A program made the translations under genes and the position numbers. DNA of 64,000 nt from Marvania coccoides. Taxonomy: Eukaryota; Chlorophyta; Trebouxiophyceae; Chlorellales; Chlorellaceae. The notes under the pieces were generated by a model, which ran no database searches, had not been told where the DNA came from, and saw only the letters and a list, made by a program, of their open reading frames with translations. This document shows, in pieces, positions 40,193-51,385 of this stretch (the stretch's first letter is position 1; the number at the start of each line of letters is the position of its first letter). The stretch is from NCBI GenBank assembly GCA_963854735.1, contig OY978099.1:1054001-1118000 (forward strand). The letters run 5' to 3'.

Positions 40193-41615
40193 TTAGATGC
40201 CGCCTTTCAGCATCACCGCACTGTTTTTCGTGGTTCTGTTGATCCATTTGGCGTGGTGCATCACCTGTAAAAATAAGTGGACGAATATTTTTGAGTTTGT
40301 GAATATTTAGTTCTTGAGGGTATTTAAAAAAAAAAACTAAAGAAACTGACGCTGGTGGGCACGTCGAGGTTGTTGGTTTTGGAGCCGCACACGCTGTTGC
40401 CGTAGCTGGTCACGCCCACCAGCACCGGGGTGGTGCCCTTCAGAATGAAGTAAGGCCCGCCAGAGTCGCCGCCGCAGGTGTTGGAGTGGGTGACGGTGCT
40501 CAGGCCTGGAAAAAGCCAAAGAAAACAAGGTAAGATATTCGCTTTTAAGACAATAAAATTAAAGATTCGCTATATTTGCTTTCTCTCGTCACAAACGTAA
40601 CGGAAATCGTTTTTCGACGACAATACGATTATATTCTTTGCAACAAGAATGTTTGTTTAAAAACTCACCAAAGCAGAGGTGGTCACCGGGGATTGTGTCT
40701 CCGAAGAGTTTCTTGTGAGGGGCCAAGCACTTGGAGCGCGAGATGTAGGGCATGTCGGTATAGCGCAGCTTGATTGTCAGGGCGCCGTTCTCTTGGCCGC
40801 CCCACCCCATGGTGGTCGCCTTTTGGCCGTGGGAGAGCGCAAAGTTGGGGTGCGCAATCGAAACGGGGGTGGCGAGGGCGGGGCGGTCCAGGCGCAGCAG
40901 CATGATGTCGTTAACACGGTCGCCTGCTCTGTAGCCGGGAGTGATTTTTTGCTGCAAATTCATCAAAATATTTGGAGGGACGGCTCAGAACATCGTGCTA
41001 TTGCTTTATTTGAAAGCTCTGCGCATTTTTCTTTTCTTTATTTCTTCTCACAGTGACGTTGTAGATGTCGCCCTTGGTGCGGTTGAAGCTGCCGATGCGC
41101 ACTTCAAACTTGTTCGCACCCACAGCTTTCCCCCAGACATACTGCAGTTAAGTCATTGCTGAAGGTTAGGATCAGGCCTCTGGTGCCAATGCATGACTGT
41201 TGAAATGAGAAATAAGAATTGCACTCACGCCACAATGCGCAGCGGTGAGGACCCATCTGGGCGCAATCACGGAACCAGTGCACGAGCCCATAACCCCAGC
41301 CTTGCCCTTGATTGTGATCAACGCAGTAAACTTGTACTTGTAGCCCTGCGTCAGTGGTTAAAACAACTGAGATCATTTTGTGGATACGAGCGTCAACGCC
41401 CACACACGCCGCCTGCGGCGGGGATGCGCAACCCAAAAAATGTTCGTCAAATTCAATACCTTGGGGATCTCAGCGCCGTAGGCGATGCGCGGAGTGACCT
41501 GTAATAAACTGCGAGTGTATTGACTGGAGGCTGCGATGGGTTGCGCCACAGCTGGCGCGAGCTGGATACATGCTACAACAGCGAGTACAACTATTATAAT
41601 GGGAGCAAAAGCCAT
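40193..41615 (-). CDS. secreted S1A (chymotrypsin-fold) serine protease
   Basis: Six exons: 41615-41460, 41345-41229, 41141-41052, 40951-40669, 40505-40351 and 40264-40193 (290 aa), all GT-AG. A signal peptide (MAFAPIIIVVLAVVACIQLA) and a short propeptide lead to R-IAYGAEIP, the likely activation site (IVGG in animal enzymes). Catalytic triad: His in VLTAAHCG, Asp in NDIMLLRL, Ser in CGGDSGGPYF. Cys pairs are consistent with the fold (SCTGSV...HC; CFG...C). The residue equivalent to trypsin Asp189 is Asn (NTCGGDS), so cleavage after Lys or Arg is not expected. The end VMHHAKWINRTTK matches the C-terminal helix. Physiological substrate unknown. A short relic resembling the His region lies at 45857-45996. 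Confidence 0.92.
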
Positions 41616-41790
41616 GATTCTCAGTTTTTCTCGCTCAAAGTCGAAGTCAATTTCAAAAAGTTAGGCGTGGAATGTGGCGGCGTTCGAGACTACTAAATAA
41701 AGACGACGAATCTTGAAGAAAATTACTACTACTAATATAAAATAATACAATATTTACAGCGAGAAATGCGTTTTTAATTTATTTTTCGTA

Positions 41791-42051
41791 CTAGCAGTTT
41801 CTTTCTTTTTCATCATCTTGAGTCGGACGCAGATTTCCCGTTCTGTGCCCGACCGCAACGCTCAAAACAAGTTGAGCTTTCTTGGTAATTTGCATCGCCA
41901 TGTTTGCCAAACGGATGGGTCTTCCTTCCTTCCCTTCCTGGACTGTTGACACGGCGGGGCTATTCACAATTTCTTCAGCGGCGGTGGCAGGAGTGGTCTC
42001 CTGACCACTGGTATCGTTTGTGATGAAAAATAGAAAGGGGCGCTGTTGCAT
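41791..42051 (-). CDS. small hypothetical protein (86 aa)
   Basis: A single-exon minus-strand frame starting MQQRPFLFFITNDTSGQETT. It is Thr/Ala/Glu-rich in the middle, then LANMAMQITKKAQLVLSVAV, and ends in an acidic-basic tail (QDDEKERNC). No motif or family recognised. It lies between the protease promoter and the GPATCH1 3' end. Its length and composition are only moderately better than chance. Confidence 0.3.
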   Translation of the reverse strand: MQQRPFLFFITNDTSGQETTPATAAEEIVNSPAVSTVQEGKEGRPIRLANMAMQITKKAQLVLSVAVGHRTGNLRPTQDDEKERNC

Positions 42052-42131
42052 GGCGGTTTACACCACTTCTTGATAGGGTCCTTTATTCTATACCGCAGGT
42101 AATCTACAGTTTCCCTCAACAAATCCCGCAA

Positions 42132-45100
42132 TCATCGGCCGCTGCTGGAGCTGCTGCCGTCTTTGTCACTGCTGGAGCGCGCCCGCCGCCGGTGGCTGTG
42201 GCCCCTCTCGTCCTGCTCCGACCGCCGCCGCTTTTTGGGTTCCTTCTTTGACTTTTTCTTCCTCTTCTTCGACAATTTCCTGCGCTGAGAATACACTGTG
42301 GTCAGACTCTGTGGTACTGAATTCACGCAGCCAATCTCGTATGCACAGCGAAAACATCAAATTGGCATTGCAGCTGACCTGTCCTTTCTTTCATGCCGCT
42401 CTTTCTTCTCCCCCTTTTCTTTCTTCCGCTTCTTGTGCTTCTTGGACTCGCTGACCACCCGAAGCGCCGCTTCAACCCTCTCCTTCATCTCCGCGGCCAT
42501 CACAGTACTTGCTACAGCAGCAGCGCCAGCAGGCGGCGGTTGCTGCGTCTCCCACCCTCCCCTCTCGCCGCCTCCTCCACCCGGCGCTGCTGGCACTGCC
42601 GCCCCCATTCGTTTGTCTCTGGCCACAAATTTGTGAAAGCCAAACGTCGACTCCCCGCCGCCAGGTTTGTTTAACGCTGGCCCATCTGCCGCAGGCGCTG
42701 CCACAGCTGCCGCAACCCCAGGTTTCCCCGCTACTACCGCTGCGTCCTTTTCCTCCTCCTCTTCGTCTTCTTCCGACGAGCTTTCTTCGAAAATCGCTTT
42801 GAAAAGGTCTAGGGGTTTGGCCCCCGCAGCAGCTGCAGCGGCCTCCTCTTCCACTGCTTCAGCCTCGAGCGGAGCTTCACCGCCCTCAGGACCACCCAAA
42901 GAGCTCAAAAACGCCTCGGCCGCCGCGCTGGCGTCCGGGCCCGCCACCTCTTCTTCAGCAGGCGGTGACAGCGCTTGCGGCGGCGGAGGAGGAAGAGGAG
43001 CAGCGGTTCCAGCAGCGACTGCTGGTGTCCGACCAGAGAGGTGTGGCGGCAAAGCTGCAATGGCCGCCGCCGCCGCTGCTGCAGCGGCGAATTGATGCGT
43101 GGAAGGCAGCGCTATGTGATCGGTCTTGAACCGGGACATCTGGACCTCTTTGGGGCGGCCTTTGAAGGGGTCTGGCACATCCATTCGCCTGCACAGCAGC
43201 GGCTCGGGCCGCCAATCCTCGGAGCGCCGCACCGGCAGGCCCCCACCTGGTGCAACGGCAGCAGCGGTACCAGCAGCAGTAGAAACCAGTGCTGCCGCCA
43301 TGGGGCGACTCAAATCCTGCACGGTAACCAGCCTGCGGGGTTCCGCCGGGGGCTGGGGAGGCGCAGCTTCCTTGCTGGCGCCAGCAGTTGCGCCGGGCGG
43401 CGGCAGTGGCGGCGGCGGCGGCGCTCCCGGCCTGAGGCCCCCCTGCAAGGCAGCGTCCGGGTGCAGCACTTCAACGGCCTCCGCTCGCACAAACGTCGAC
43501 CCCATCAGCGCCTGCAGCCGCTTCCGGTCCTCCTCAGCCACATTCATCAGTGATTTTGCCAGCGGGACGGCTGCTGCCGCTGCGCCCTGCTGCGCCTGCT
43601 GGGGTGGGAGGTGCGCCCCTCCAGCTGCAGCGGTGGTTGAGGGGGCCAGCGGCTGCTCCCCCAAGATCTCTCCTCGCTCCTCCGCCGACAGCGGAGTGGA
43701 GCGCTGGCCAATGCCCCTCACCGCTCGCTTGCCTCCCCTGGGGGCCAGCATCGCGCGCAGGGTGGCCAGCTTCCATGCGAAAAACCCCGCGCCTTCGCCC
43801 CCCAGCATGAAATTCCGCACTGCACTCCCCCCACTGCCGCCCGCAGCAGCAGCAGCAGCAGCAGCTCCCCGCCTCTGAACCTCCTTTGCCACCGCCTCAA
43901 AATCAGGGCCGTTTTTTGCCACAAAAAACGCCAGCTGCTCAATTTCTTGGCGCAGAGCTGGATCTGCGGGGGGAGGCACGGCGGGAAGGGCCTTTGGGGG
44001 GGCGATTGGTCCCCCCTGGTCTGCTGCTGGTCGGGGGTGGGAGGAAGGGCGACGGACGGGAATATAATCAGAAGGAATGACGGGAGGAGGATATGTGACG
44101 GGGCGCTGGATGCCGCCGTCGCTGGCCAGCACAAACCCCGGGATGAAGCTCTGGCGCGCAGCGTGCTGCGCGCTGTGCAGCGCCAGCGGCGCCGCGGGGC
44201 CTGCCAGGCGGCGCTGCCGCTTCCCGCCCTTCGGGGCGCCGTCCTCGTCGCTTTCTTCCTCCTCCTGCACCTCGTACGCAAACCCCTGCAGTGCCAGGCG
44301 GTCTCCCAGCCCTGCGCGCTCCACCCGCGCGGTTCTGCCTACCGGCAACCCCTCTGCTGTGATCCCAGCTGTTTCCTCATAAGACTCCACGTGATCGTGA
44401 GTAACGTAATCCTCGATCACGTGAAACGAGTCATCCTCGTCCAACACGCCCGCGCCAAACGCCACACCCCGACTCCGCGCCCCGCCAACAGCTTTTTCTC
44501 CCCCCGTTCGCAGTCTGCCCTCACCGCCGGTACGCTGCGCTTTCGCCGCCCGAAACTCCTCTGCGCCCTTAAACGGGTCAAACCCCAAGCCGTGGGCGTC
44601 GTTCTTAGGCGTGATGAGGTGCAGTGGGGTGTTCTCTGGGCCCACGCCAGTCATTTTGCCCCACCCCCGCCCAAGCTTTCCTTTTCTGCCCCCCCCCCCG
44701 GCCGCAGCCTCCTCCCCGCCGATGCCCTTGCCCTGCCGCCACCCCATACGCTGCAGCAGCTTGATGCCCACCCCCTCAGCCACAGGGGTCACAGCTTCTT
44801 GTGGCAAAAGACCGGGGATCGCGGAGGGGCGTTGGCTGGCCTCCGCCGCCGCCGCGCGCTTCGCTGCTTCGGCTGCGGTGAACCCAAATGTGTCGTACTG
44901 CGCAGTGGAATGCATGCTGGTGCGCTTGAGCTCCTCCAGCTCGTCCTCGTCCAGAAATTGCTCCACGCGCTGCGCCTGGGCGCCGGCGCGGTCGGAGCGC
45001 GAGGAATGGAAGGCGGAGGGCGCCCACCCCTCCGCGCTTCCCACGGAGTTGAAGTACCCCGCGCTAAAGCCCCCGGTGAAGGCGCCGTGGAAGCGCCGCC

Positions 45101-45349
45101 TACCCTGAGCGTCGGTGGGCTCCTGTGTGATGTATTCGAAAGAAAATTTAACGATAAGGGAGTGATGCACTGCGATTATGAGAGTGTGACCAATGCGGTG
45201 AGGAAAGAGCTGCTTGCCTGCTTCCAAAGCGGCAGCTGGCGGGTGGCAGCGGGGTCGGCCTTCCGGCGCTGCGACGGGTGGAAGAGCTCCTGCTCATCGG
45301 CTATTGGGGTGCCGAAGAACACGTACTCGTCGTCATTGCCCTCCTCCAT
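42132..45349 (-). CDS. GPAT1 (TGH-like): G-patch splicing factor GPATCH1/TOUGH
   Basis: Three exons: 45349-45218, 45122-42379 and 42279-42132 (1007 aa). Arabidopsis TGH acts in pre-mRNA splicing and miRNA maturation; human GPATCH1 binds the spliceosome and DHX35. Family signatures: MEEGNDDEYVFFGTPIADE, LPLWKQ-EPTDAQGRRRFHG, AFTGGFSAGYFNSVGS, FLDEDELEE and YDTFGFTAAEAAKR. The G-patch is GVGIKLLQRMGWRQGKGIGG, and a SURP-like helical pair lies around IEQLAFFVAKNGPDFEAVAK. The Pro/Ala-rich middle and Lys/Arg-rich tail (KKRKKKSKKEPKKRRR, RRRARSSSDK) are disordered. Intron 1 (45217-45123) starts with GC (AAGCAG-GCAAGC), needed for the conserved KQEPTD. The last acceptor is the downstream AG of a CAGCGCAG pair. 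Confidence 0.93.
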
Positions 45350-46252
45350 CCTTGCTGCTCTCAAAAAGAGTAGTTTTAATCAATTAATTTTGATCTTTAA
45401 AGCGAGAAATGCGAAGTTCATCGTGTCGCTCTTCCATCCTAGCTGCATATTAAATTAAATTTATTAAAATGGTAAAAGAAAGCTCCAAGTCGAGTTCTCA
45501 AATGCAAGTCTCATCCCCGGCGCAGTTTTTTGTTTTGGTGCCTTCATTTTCGAATCCCCAGACTCGGCTCAAAATCAATACAGATGCACACCACTTGTTG
45601 TTGCACCGCCCTCACCACAATGAAAGCTAAACATGCTTCTAAATTTGGGATACAATTGTCAACGCTGTGGCCACCACCGTCTGGACGTTAAATCAAAATT
45701 ACATTATATTATATACTTATCAAGCCTGAGCTCACTGCATGGGACTCATGCAATGCATGTCTATCCTTATGCTTCCAATGAGTTCAATTAGAAAGTAAAA
45801 TGAACTGTTTTTTTTACAGTCACTTCCCCCCCCATTTTTAGGGCGTTCGTTCTGTCCTGGAACAACCAACGCGCATTGAAAATGGTGCCGCAAAAGTGGT
45901 GGCCTTGACCGAGAGGTCGGCATCGTCCAGCAGGGCCAGCGGTTGGGGACAGTGATGTAGCCGCAGCGACCGTGGACGGTGAGTAAGCGCCCGACAGTGC
46001 TGTGAACATAAGCGTTGTAAAACATGGTAACTGTTGGAGAGAAGGGCATGATGACTGGATGCGGTCAACGCGCAGTGCGCAGCACAACAAATACAATACG
46101 CACAGAGGATTGACACAACAAGTGTACTCACAAGTTATAGTTCCTTTCTTCTTTTTTTCGAATTTAAAAATAAACGAATTCCCGGCCGAAGCCGGTGCCG
46201 TCCAATCTGTAACTTAGCTGGAACTTGTGAAAATATACCAGAACCAGGTGGT
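45350..46252. other. divergent intergenic region
   Basis: About 900 bp between GPATCH1 (minus) and the lectin-HRGP gene (plus). Contains a weak serine-protease-like relic at 45857-45996 and AT-rich sequence with no supported gene. Confidence 0.45.
45857..45996 (-). pseudogene. possible S1 protease fragment
   Basis: One minus-strand frame reads GQGHHFCGTIFNARWLFQDR. This is close to the H-F-C-G-[GT]-[ST]-[LI]-I-N-x-R-W-V pattern just before the catalytic His of S1 proteases, but the His region is missing and the frame degrades. The rest of this frame (SPTAGPAGRC) is plausible as the preceding loop. Could be chance. Confidence 0.22.
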
Positions 46253-49200
46253 ATGAGGCTTTTAACCGTCCTTCTGCCGCTGGCGTTGTGCGTGTTTCAA
46301 GGTACTACTAGCGTCGCAGTTCGTTTTTTGTTTCTTTGCGAGCCTATATCACACACAGTGTCGCAATGACTATGCAGCGCAACTTGGTTACGATGCAGCT
46401 GTGGATGATGCTTGATGAAGCTCATAACAACTTTTCCAAATGTCATTTCATCGATGTGATCCTTGTCCCTTCCTGTCTCTCCCGCAGGTCAAGCTGCACG
46501 TGTCCTAACGCAAACTAGCTGTTTCGACCAGCCACTTCTGCCCGACATTATCACCGAAGCGCATGGGGCCATTTACGGCGGCCCAGCACAGACCGTTGGA
46601 GACGTTGAGTATTCCTTCGCGGTCGAGTATCAGGTAGGTTAAAACCATAAACCGAAACAACCGTAGGCATGCCACGCCATTGGAAACAAATCGCGGTCGA
46701 GGGTAGCTTCTGAGCGAATTTAAAAATATCTGACAGGTGGCAAAAGTTAACAACAAATATTTTGTTTTGCAGAGCATTGTCGAGCTTGTGTATATCTCTG
46801 ACCCTCCTGATGTCAAGGACAGGTAAATACACATTACTTTGTCTCAATAAACTTTTCTTCGCAACCCATTTTATAGTTTATTCACAATATTTGCCTGTCC
46901 CCTATTCCATTTTCAGGTACGTCCTTGGGGCGTACGACGCCGAGGAAACCGCCATCCTGCGCGCAGATCTGCCTGTGACCGCAGCGCCATGGTCTGTTGA
47001 CGTTTACACCAGCGCAGCAGGCCAGGACCCTCTGCACCCCTCGGTCGATAGAACAACAGCACCCCGACCCGAGTTTGACGAGGCAAGCAACGAAAACGAG
47101 ATCCCTGCTGATTTTAACGGCCAACAGCTGGCCAACCCAATGGGAGCAGATTGCCCAAAGGGAAAGTCGCGCAAGGTCATCGTGAATTACGTTTGTGGAG
47201 AGCCGCTCACGAAAGACCCAGATGCGCCGGATGATCCTGCTACCTACATCCTTACCGACGCGCAATTACAGGTTAGTGGCGTTGTCAACTGTTTTATTTT
47301 TTCACTTCCCTAAATTTACGGGAAAGTAATGGCAGCAGGCCGGATTAGGGAATTAAATGTAACATTTTCCATTTCAAAATTGCAGGCTGTGTCCCTTGTG
47401 GATTGTGAATTTCAAATCACGGTCAAAGTTCCCGAGGCTTGCACCCAGTGCTCGCCGCCGCCTCCATCCCCGCCGCCGCCTTCGCCGCCGCCACCTTCTC
47501 CGTCCCCCCCCCCGCCCGAGGACAGGTAAGCTCGGACTGTTTGATAAAAACTAAATAGAAATAAAAAAAATAAAGCAGGGCAATGCCGATAATGTAACTC
47601 TTTTTTGTTATTTGTTTTCAGCCCGCCCCCACCGACTGTGGTTGACAGCCCGCCCCCGCCCACCGTGGAGGAGCCCCTGGCATCTCCTCCGCCTCCCGTG
47701 GAGGAGCCCCTGGCGTCGCCCCCGCCCCCCGTGGAGGAGCCCCTGGCGTCGCCCCCGCCCCCCGTGGAGGAGCCCCTGGCATCTCCGCCTCCGCCAATTT
47801 TGGAAGCGACTGCTGCCAGCCCTCCTCCCCCCGTGGAGGAGCCCCTGGCATCTCCCCCGCCCCCCGTGGAGGAGCCCCTGGCATCTCCCCCGCCCCCCGT
47901 GGAGGAGCCCCTGGCATCGCCGCCTCCGCCAATTTTGGAAGCGACTGCTGCCAGCCCTCCTCCGCCCGTGGAGGAGCCCCTGGCATCGCCCCCACCCCCC
48001 GTGGAGGAGCCCCTGGCATCTCCCCCGCCCCCCGTGGAGGAGCCCCTGGCATCTCCCCCGCCCCCCGTGGAGGAGCCCCTGGCATCTCCGCCTCCGCCAA
48101 TTTTGGAAGCGACTGCTGCCAGCCCTCCTCCGCCCGTGGAGGAGCCCCTGGCATCTCCCCCGCCCCCCGTGGAGGAGCCCCTGGCATCTCCCCCGCCCCC
48201 CGTGGAGGAGCCCCTGGCATCGCCGCCTCCGCCAATTTTGGAAGCGACTGCTGCCAGCCCTCCTCCGCCCGTGGAGGAGCCCCTGGCATCGCCCCCACCC
48301 CCCGTGGAGGAGCCCCTGGCATCTCCCCCGCCCCCCGTGGAGGAGCCCCTGGCATCTCCCCCGCCCCCCGTGGAGGAGCCCCTGGCATCTCCGCCTCCGC
48401 CAATTTTGGAAGCGACTGCTGCCAGCCCTCCTCCGCCCGTGGAGGAGCCCCTGGCATCTCCCCCGCCCCCCGTGGAGGAGCCCCTGGCATCTCCGCCTCC
48501 GCCAATTTTGGAAGCGACTGCTGCCAGCCCTCCTCCGCCCGTGGAGGAGCCCCTGGCATCGCCCCCACCCCCCGTGGAGGAGCCCCTGGCATCTCCCCCG
48601 CCCCCCGTGGAGGAGCCCCTGGCATCTCCCCCGCCCCCCGTGGAGGAGCCCCTGGCATCTCCGCCTCCGCCAATTTTGGAAGCGACTGCTGCCAGCCCTC
48701 CTCCGCCCGTGGAGGAGCCCCTGGCATCGCCCCCACCCCCCGTGGAGGAGCCCCTGGCATCGCCCCCGCCCCCCGTGGAGGAGCCCCTCGCCTCGCCGCC
48801 ACCGCCCAGGTCAGTTTAATTACTTCTCCGCACCGTCCCGGCAATTGAACAAACACAAATAACTGATTTCTCTTTCATTTTTTGTTGCTTGCAGCACTGC
48901 CGTGGTGCAAGGGTCTGACAGCCCTCCTCCACCCAAAACGACGCACGTCTCATCCCCGCCGCCTCCCATCACCTCCACTAAGTGTGTGAAAACAACCGGC
49001 ATCAAGGTGGTCCTCGAAATTGGCACTAAGCGGTGCGCTGTCGCTGTCAACACCGCCCTCTCCAAGTCCGCTGCCAAGTACTCCTACTCGCGCGCCATGA
49101 AGAAGTGCGGGGTGGATGTCACTGTGGGTTGCAAGGGCCGCCGCAGGAACGTCATGCAGGTGTCTGTGCGTCTGAAGTTCATCGCCGACCGGTATAAAGC

Positions 49201-49348
49201 CATCAAGGCCGTGAACAAGTCCCTGGTGAACGGCTCCTTCATGACCTACGCCAAGGGGCTGCTGCCCACCGGCCCCGGCGTGGTGCTGAGGAAGTACAGC
49301 GTCTGCGCCCTTGGCACCAAGAGCATCGCTGGCGTCCTGTGCAATTAA
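46253..49348 (+). CDS. MRH-like lectin domain fused to Pro-rich (HRGP) rod and Cys-rich C-domain
   Basis: Seven exons: 46253-46301, 46488-46633, 46773-46822, 46917-47271, 47386-47525, 47622-48809 and 48895-49348 (793 aa). All junctions keep the frame. Signal peptide MRLLTVLLPLALCVFQG. The N-terminal domain (residues about 20-240) ends CPKGKSRKVIVNYVCGE...AVSLVDCEFQITVKVPEACT, which has the Cys spacing of mannose-6-phosphate receptor homology (MRH) domains; the usual CxY is CEF. A SPPPPSPP linker leads to a rod of PPPPVEEPLAS and PPPPILEATAAS repeats (residues about 250-640), then a basic, six-Cys C-terminal domain (CVKTTGIKVVLE...RKYSVCALGTKSIAGVLCN). The rod should be hydroxyprolinated and arabinosylated in the wall. 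Function: probable cell wall or surface glycoprotein. Domain identity is inferred from motif layout. Confidence 0.82.
47641..48809 (+). repeat. coding minisatellite of 33-bp and 36-bp units
   Basis: About 26 units encoding PPPPVEEPLAS (33 bp) are interrupted seven times by a PPPPILEATAAS unit (36 bp), in blocks of 3, 3, 4, 3, 4, 2, 4 and 3. Units are nearly identical in DNA, pointing to recent unequal exchange or gene conversion. Because unit lengths are multiples of three, two other frames also stay open across the whole array. Confidence 0.95.
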
Positions 49349-50212
49349 TGCATTCCTTTCTTTTTCTCTTCTCTGTCTTCCCAAAACTCAACCTGACATT
49401 TTTCATATGCCCGCCGACAACATTGATAGTACTGCAGCAAATTAGTTTCTTCTTCTTTCCCAAGCTCCCAATGCTCTATTCCTCCCCCAAAATGGGAGAG
49501 TAATAAATTACGATGCGAACCCTCTTACAATTTTGGTACTGTCTGGTTTCGAAATATACCAGCTCGGGCCGTCTCTTTTGTTTAGGACCATTTCCTCTGA
49601 CCCCCGTCGCCTTTTCTTTGTTCTTCTCGATCTTTTTTTATAACCTCCTTTTTGGCTCACTCCGGCTACTAATTAAAAGATCAGGCCTGACTGCCTTTGT
49701 CAGGACTGTTTTCTCCGCCGCCAAATGCCTTTCTTTCCTCTAGTACTTTTTTTCTTCCCTTTCCTAATTAGCTCGCTCACTATTCACCTTTCGTTTCTTG
49801 GTATATCCTTGGTTTCGAATTAAACTAACAAATTCAAACCATTGCTTTTTGCCTGGACTATTTTCTTTGCTATGCCATCCCCCGTAAATTAGTTTCTCTC
49901 TCTCTTTCCCCTCGTTTTCACACAAACTTGGCTAAATTCGCCTGCGCCGAACTACGCAGTACTCCTAGCCATTTGTTTTCCCCGTTCCCTTTTCACAGTG
50001 ATTTCAAATGCGATCTAGCAGCCACACCCTCAACCGCCGCCGCCGAGCGCTTCTTGCGAAGTGTCTTCTTAAATGCACTCGATTTCCAAGCGCGCAGTAC
50101 GCATGCCTGTTTAGTATTTTGTGTGGCTGCGTCCACGCATATGTAAAGCCCTCAAAGAAGTCACGTGGGAAAAAGAAAAACCAGCTCACAAAAAATCTTC
50201 AATTTTCACCAG
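49349..50212. other. convergent intergenic, pyrimidine-rich
   Basis: The plus strand is dominated by C/T runs (tttctttc, ctctctctctttcccc) from 49360 to about 50000. It holds the 3' UTRs of the HRGP gene and of SNRNP27. No gene found on either strand. Confidence 0.5.
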
Positions 50213-50839
50213 TTAATCGCGAAGGACCTTCTTCCCGGTCACCTCTGCTGGCAGCGGGCGATTGAACCCTCCCTTACGGTTCATAAACTGCCTGGCGGAG
50301 CGCGTAGTCTTCACTTTGACTGCCCCCGCGTTGGCGCTGTCGTCTTGAATGTGCTTGCCTTGGGTGGAATCGAATCCAAAGGGGATCCCCATCGCCATCA
50401 TCATCTGCACCTCCTCAGCGGTCAGCTCCGCGTCCAGCTCGATACCCACAGCAGGCTCCTCACGCTCAGCAGCTGGTTTCTCTTCCCGGACAGCAGCCGC
50501 TTCTGTCGGAGCTGAAGGGACCGTATCTTGGTCTGTACGCCGTCGCTGGCGCTCCCTCCCCTCGTCTCTACTCCTGCTGCGGCTCCTGATGCGGTTTCGG
50601 CCCTTGTCTCGCCGCCCTCGGTCGTCCTCTCTGCCACGCCGCCGTTCCGCGCTGCGGCTCCTGCTGCGCTTCCTCCTGGGGCCTCCATCTTCCCTGTGGC
50701 GGTCAGGACCCCCCTCTCGCTCTCCTGACCCCCACCTCCCTCGCCCAGGGTCTTCAGAATGTCGATCATAGCGGTCCAAGCGGTCCCGCTGATCTCTGCC
50801 GTTGTCACGCTCATACTGCTTTTCTCCCCGCCCACTCAT
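50213..50839 (-). CDS. SNRNP27: U4/U6.U5 tri-snRNP 27-kDa protein
   Basis: A single exon of 208 aa; the start chosen is [12 protein letters not shown] at 50839. Residues 1-110 form an RS/RE-rich domain ([24 protein letters not shown]). The conserved C-terminal module is [48 protein letters not shown] and GGFNRPLP, as in human SNRNP27 (residues 90-155). It is a component of the tri-snRNP that helps select 5' splice sites. This is noteworthy in a genome with many GC donors. Only 102 bp separate it from the upstream COA6 stop on the same strand. Confidence 0.95.
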   Translation of the reverse strand: MSGRGEKQYERDNGRDQRDRLDRYDRHSEDPGRGRWGSGEREGGPDRHREDGGPRRKRSRSRSAERRRGREDDRGRRDKGRNRIRSRSRSRDEGRERQRRRTDQDTVPSAPTEAAAVREEKPAAEREEPAVGIELDAELTAEEVQMMMAMGIPFGFDSTQGKHIQDDSANAGAVKVKTTRSARQFMNRKGGFNRPLPAEVTGKKVLRD

Positions 50840-50941
50840 GCTGCGAAAATGTGCGGATATCCAACAAGCAAAGAACCGTAGTTGGGAAACCGCTAAATAA
50901 ACTCGAAATAGGTGGTTTTTAGCTTCAAACAAGTTTATTAC

Positions 50942-51385
50942 TTAGTTTTCGCGGTTGTCCTTGCCAGCCAGTCCTCCGGTGGCTTTGGGCGCCGACTCGT
51001 TGATTTTAGCGCGCAGGGTCTTTAGCACGCGCAGCTCTTTGTCTTGCGCTGTGTCAAAGTGGCGCACCCAGGAGGCACGGCAGACCTGCTCAAACGCTTG
51101 CCGCTGCTGCTTGCACTGGCTGGGAACAGGGGCGTCGAGGGAGAACACCACGCCGGCGTCAGCAACACACTTGTAAAACTCGTCTCTGGCCTGTATTTTG
51201 GGAAAGTAGAGGAGCTTGTGTGAGTGAGAAAAAGCAAACGAAATCGAAAATTCTTGAGAGAAAAAAAAATGAAAATCGAAAGAATTGAACATGGGTAGCA
51301 CAGCAAACGATTGAACACTGTGTGTTGCCATATGTCTCACCTTGTGACAGCGTTGCCTGGCCTCTTTTAAGGAATCCGAAGACAT
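50942..51385 (-). CDS. COA6: cytochrome c oxidase assembly factor 6 (COA6)
   Basis: Two exons, 51385-51341 and 51190-50942 (97 aa), joined RQRCHK-ARDEFYKCV. The family's twin Cys motifs are present: CHKARDEFYKC (CX9C) and CKQQRQAFEQVC (CX10C), with CRASWVRHFDTAQDKE after it. COA6 is a soluble intermembrane-space protein required for copper delivery to the CuA site of COX2. The C-terminus is Lys/Ala/Gly-rich and probably disordered. Head-to-head with IleRS (start codons about 310 bp apart); tandem with SNRNP27. Confidence 0.93.
   Translation of the reverse strand: MSSDSLKEARQRCHKVRHMATHSVQSFAVLPMFNSFDFHFFFSQEFSISFAFSHSHKLLYFPKIQARDEFYKCVADAGVVFSLDAPVPSQCKQQRQAFEQVCRASWVRHFDTAQDKELRVLKTLRAKINESAPKATGGLAGKDNREN

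Noticed and set aside
43947..45458. 503-codon plus-strand frame
   Set aside because: Antisense to the GPATCH1 exon, which has clear homology. The frame shows no motif and runs out of coding sequence at both ends.
47618..48856. 412-codon minus-strand frame and a second plus-strand frame across the HRGP repeats
   Set aside because: They exist only because the repeat units are multiples of three and GC-rich. Their composition (MPGAPPRGAGE repeats) has no signal peptide or exon support.
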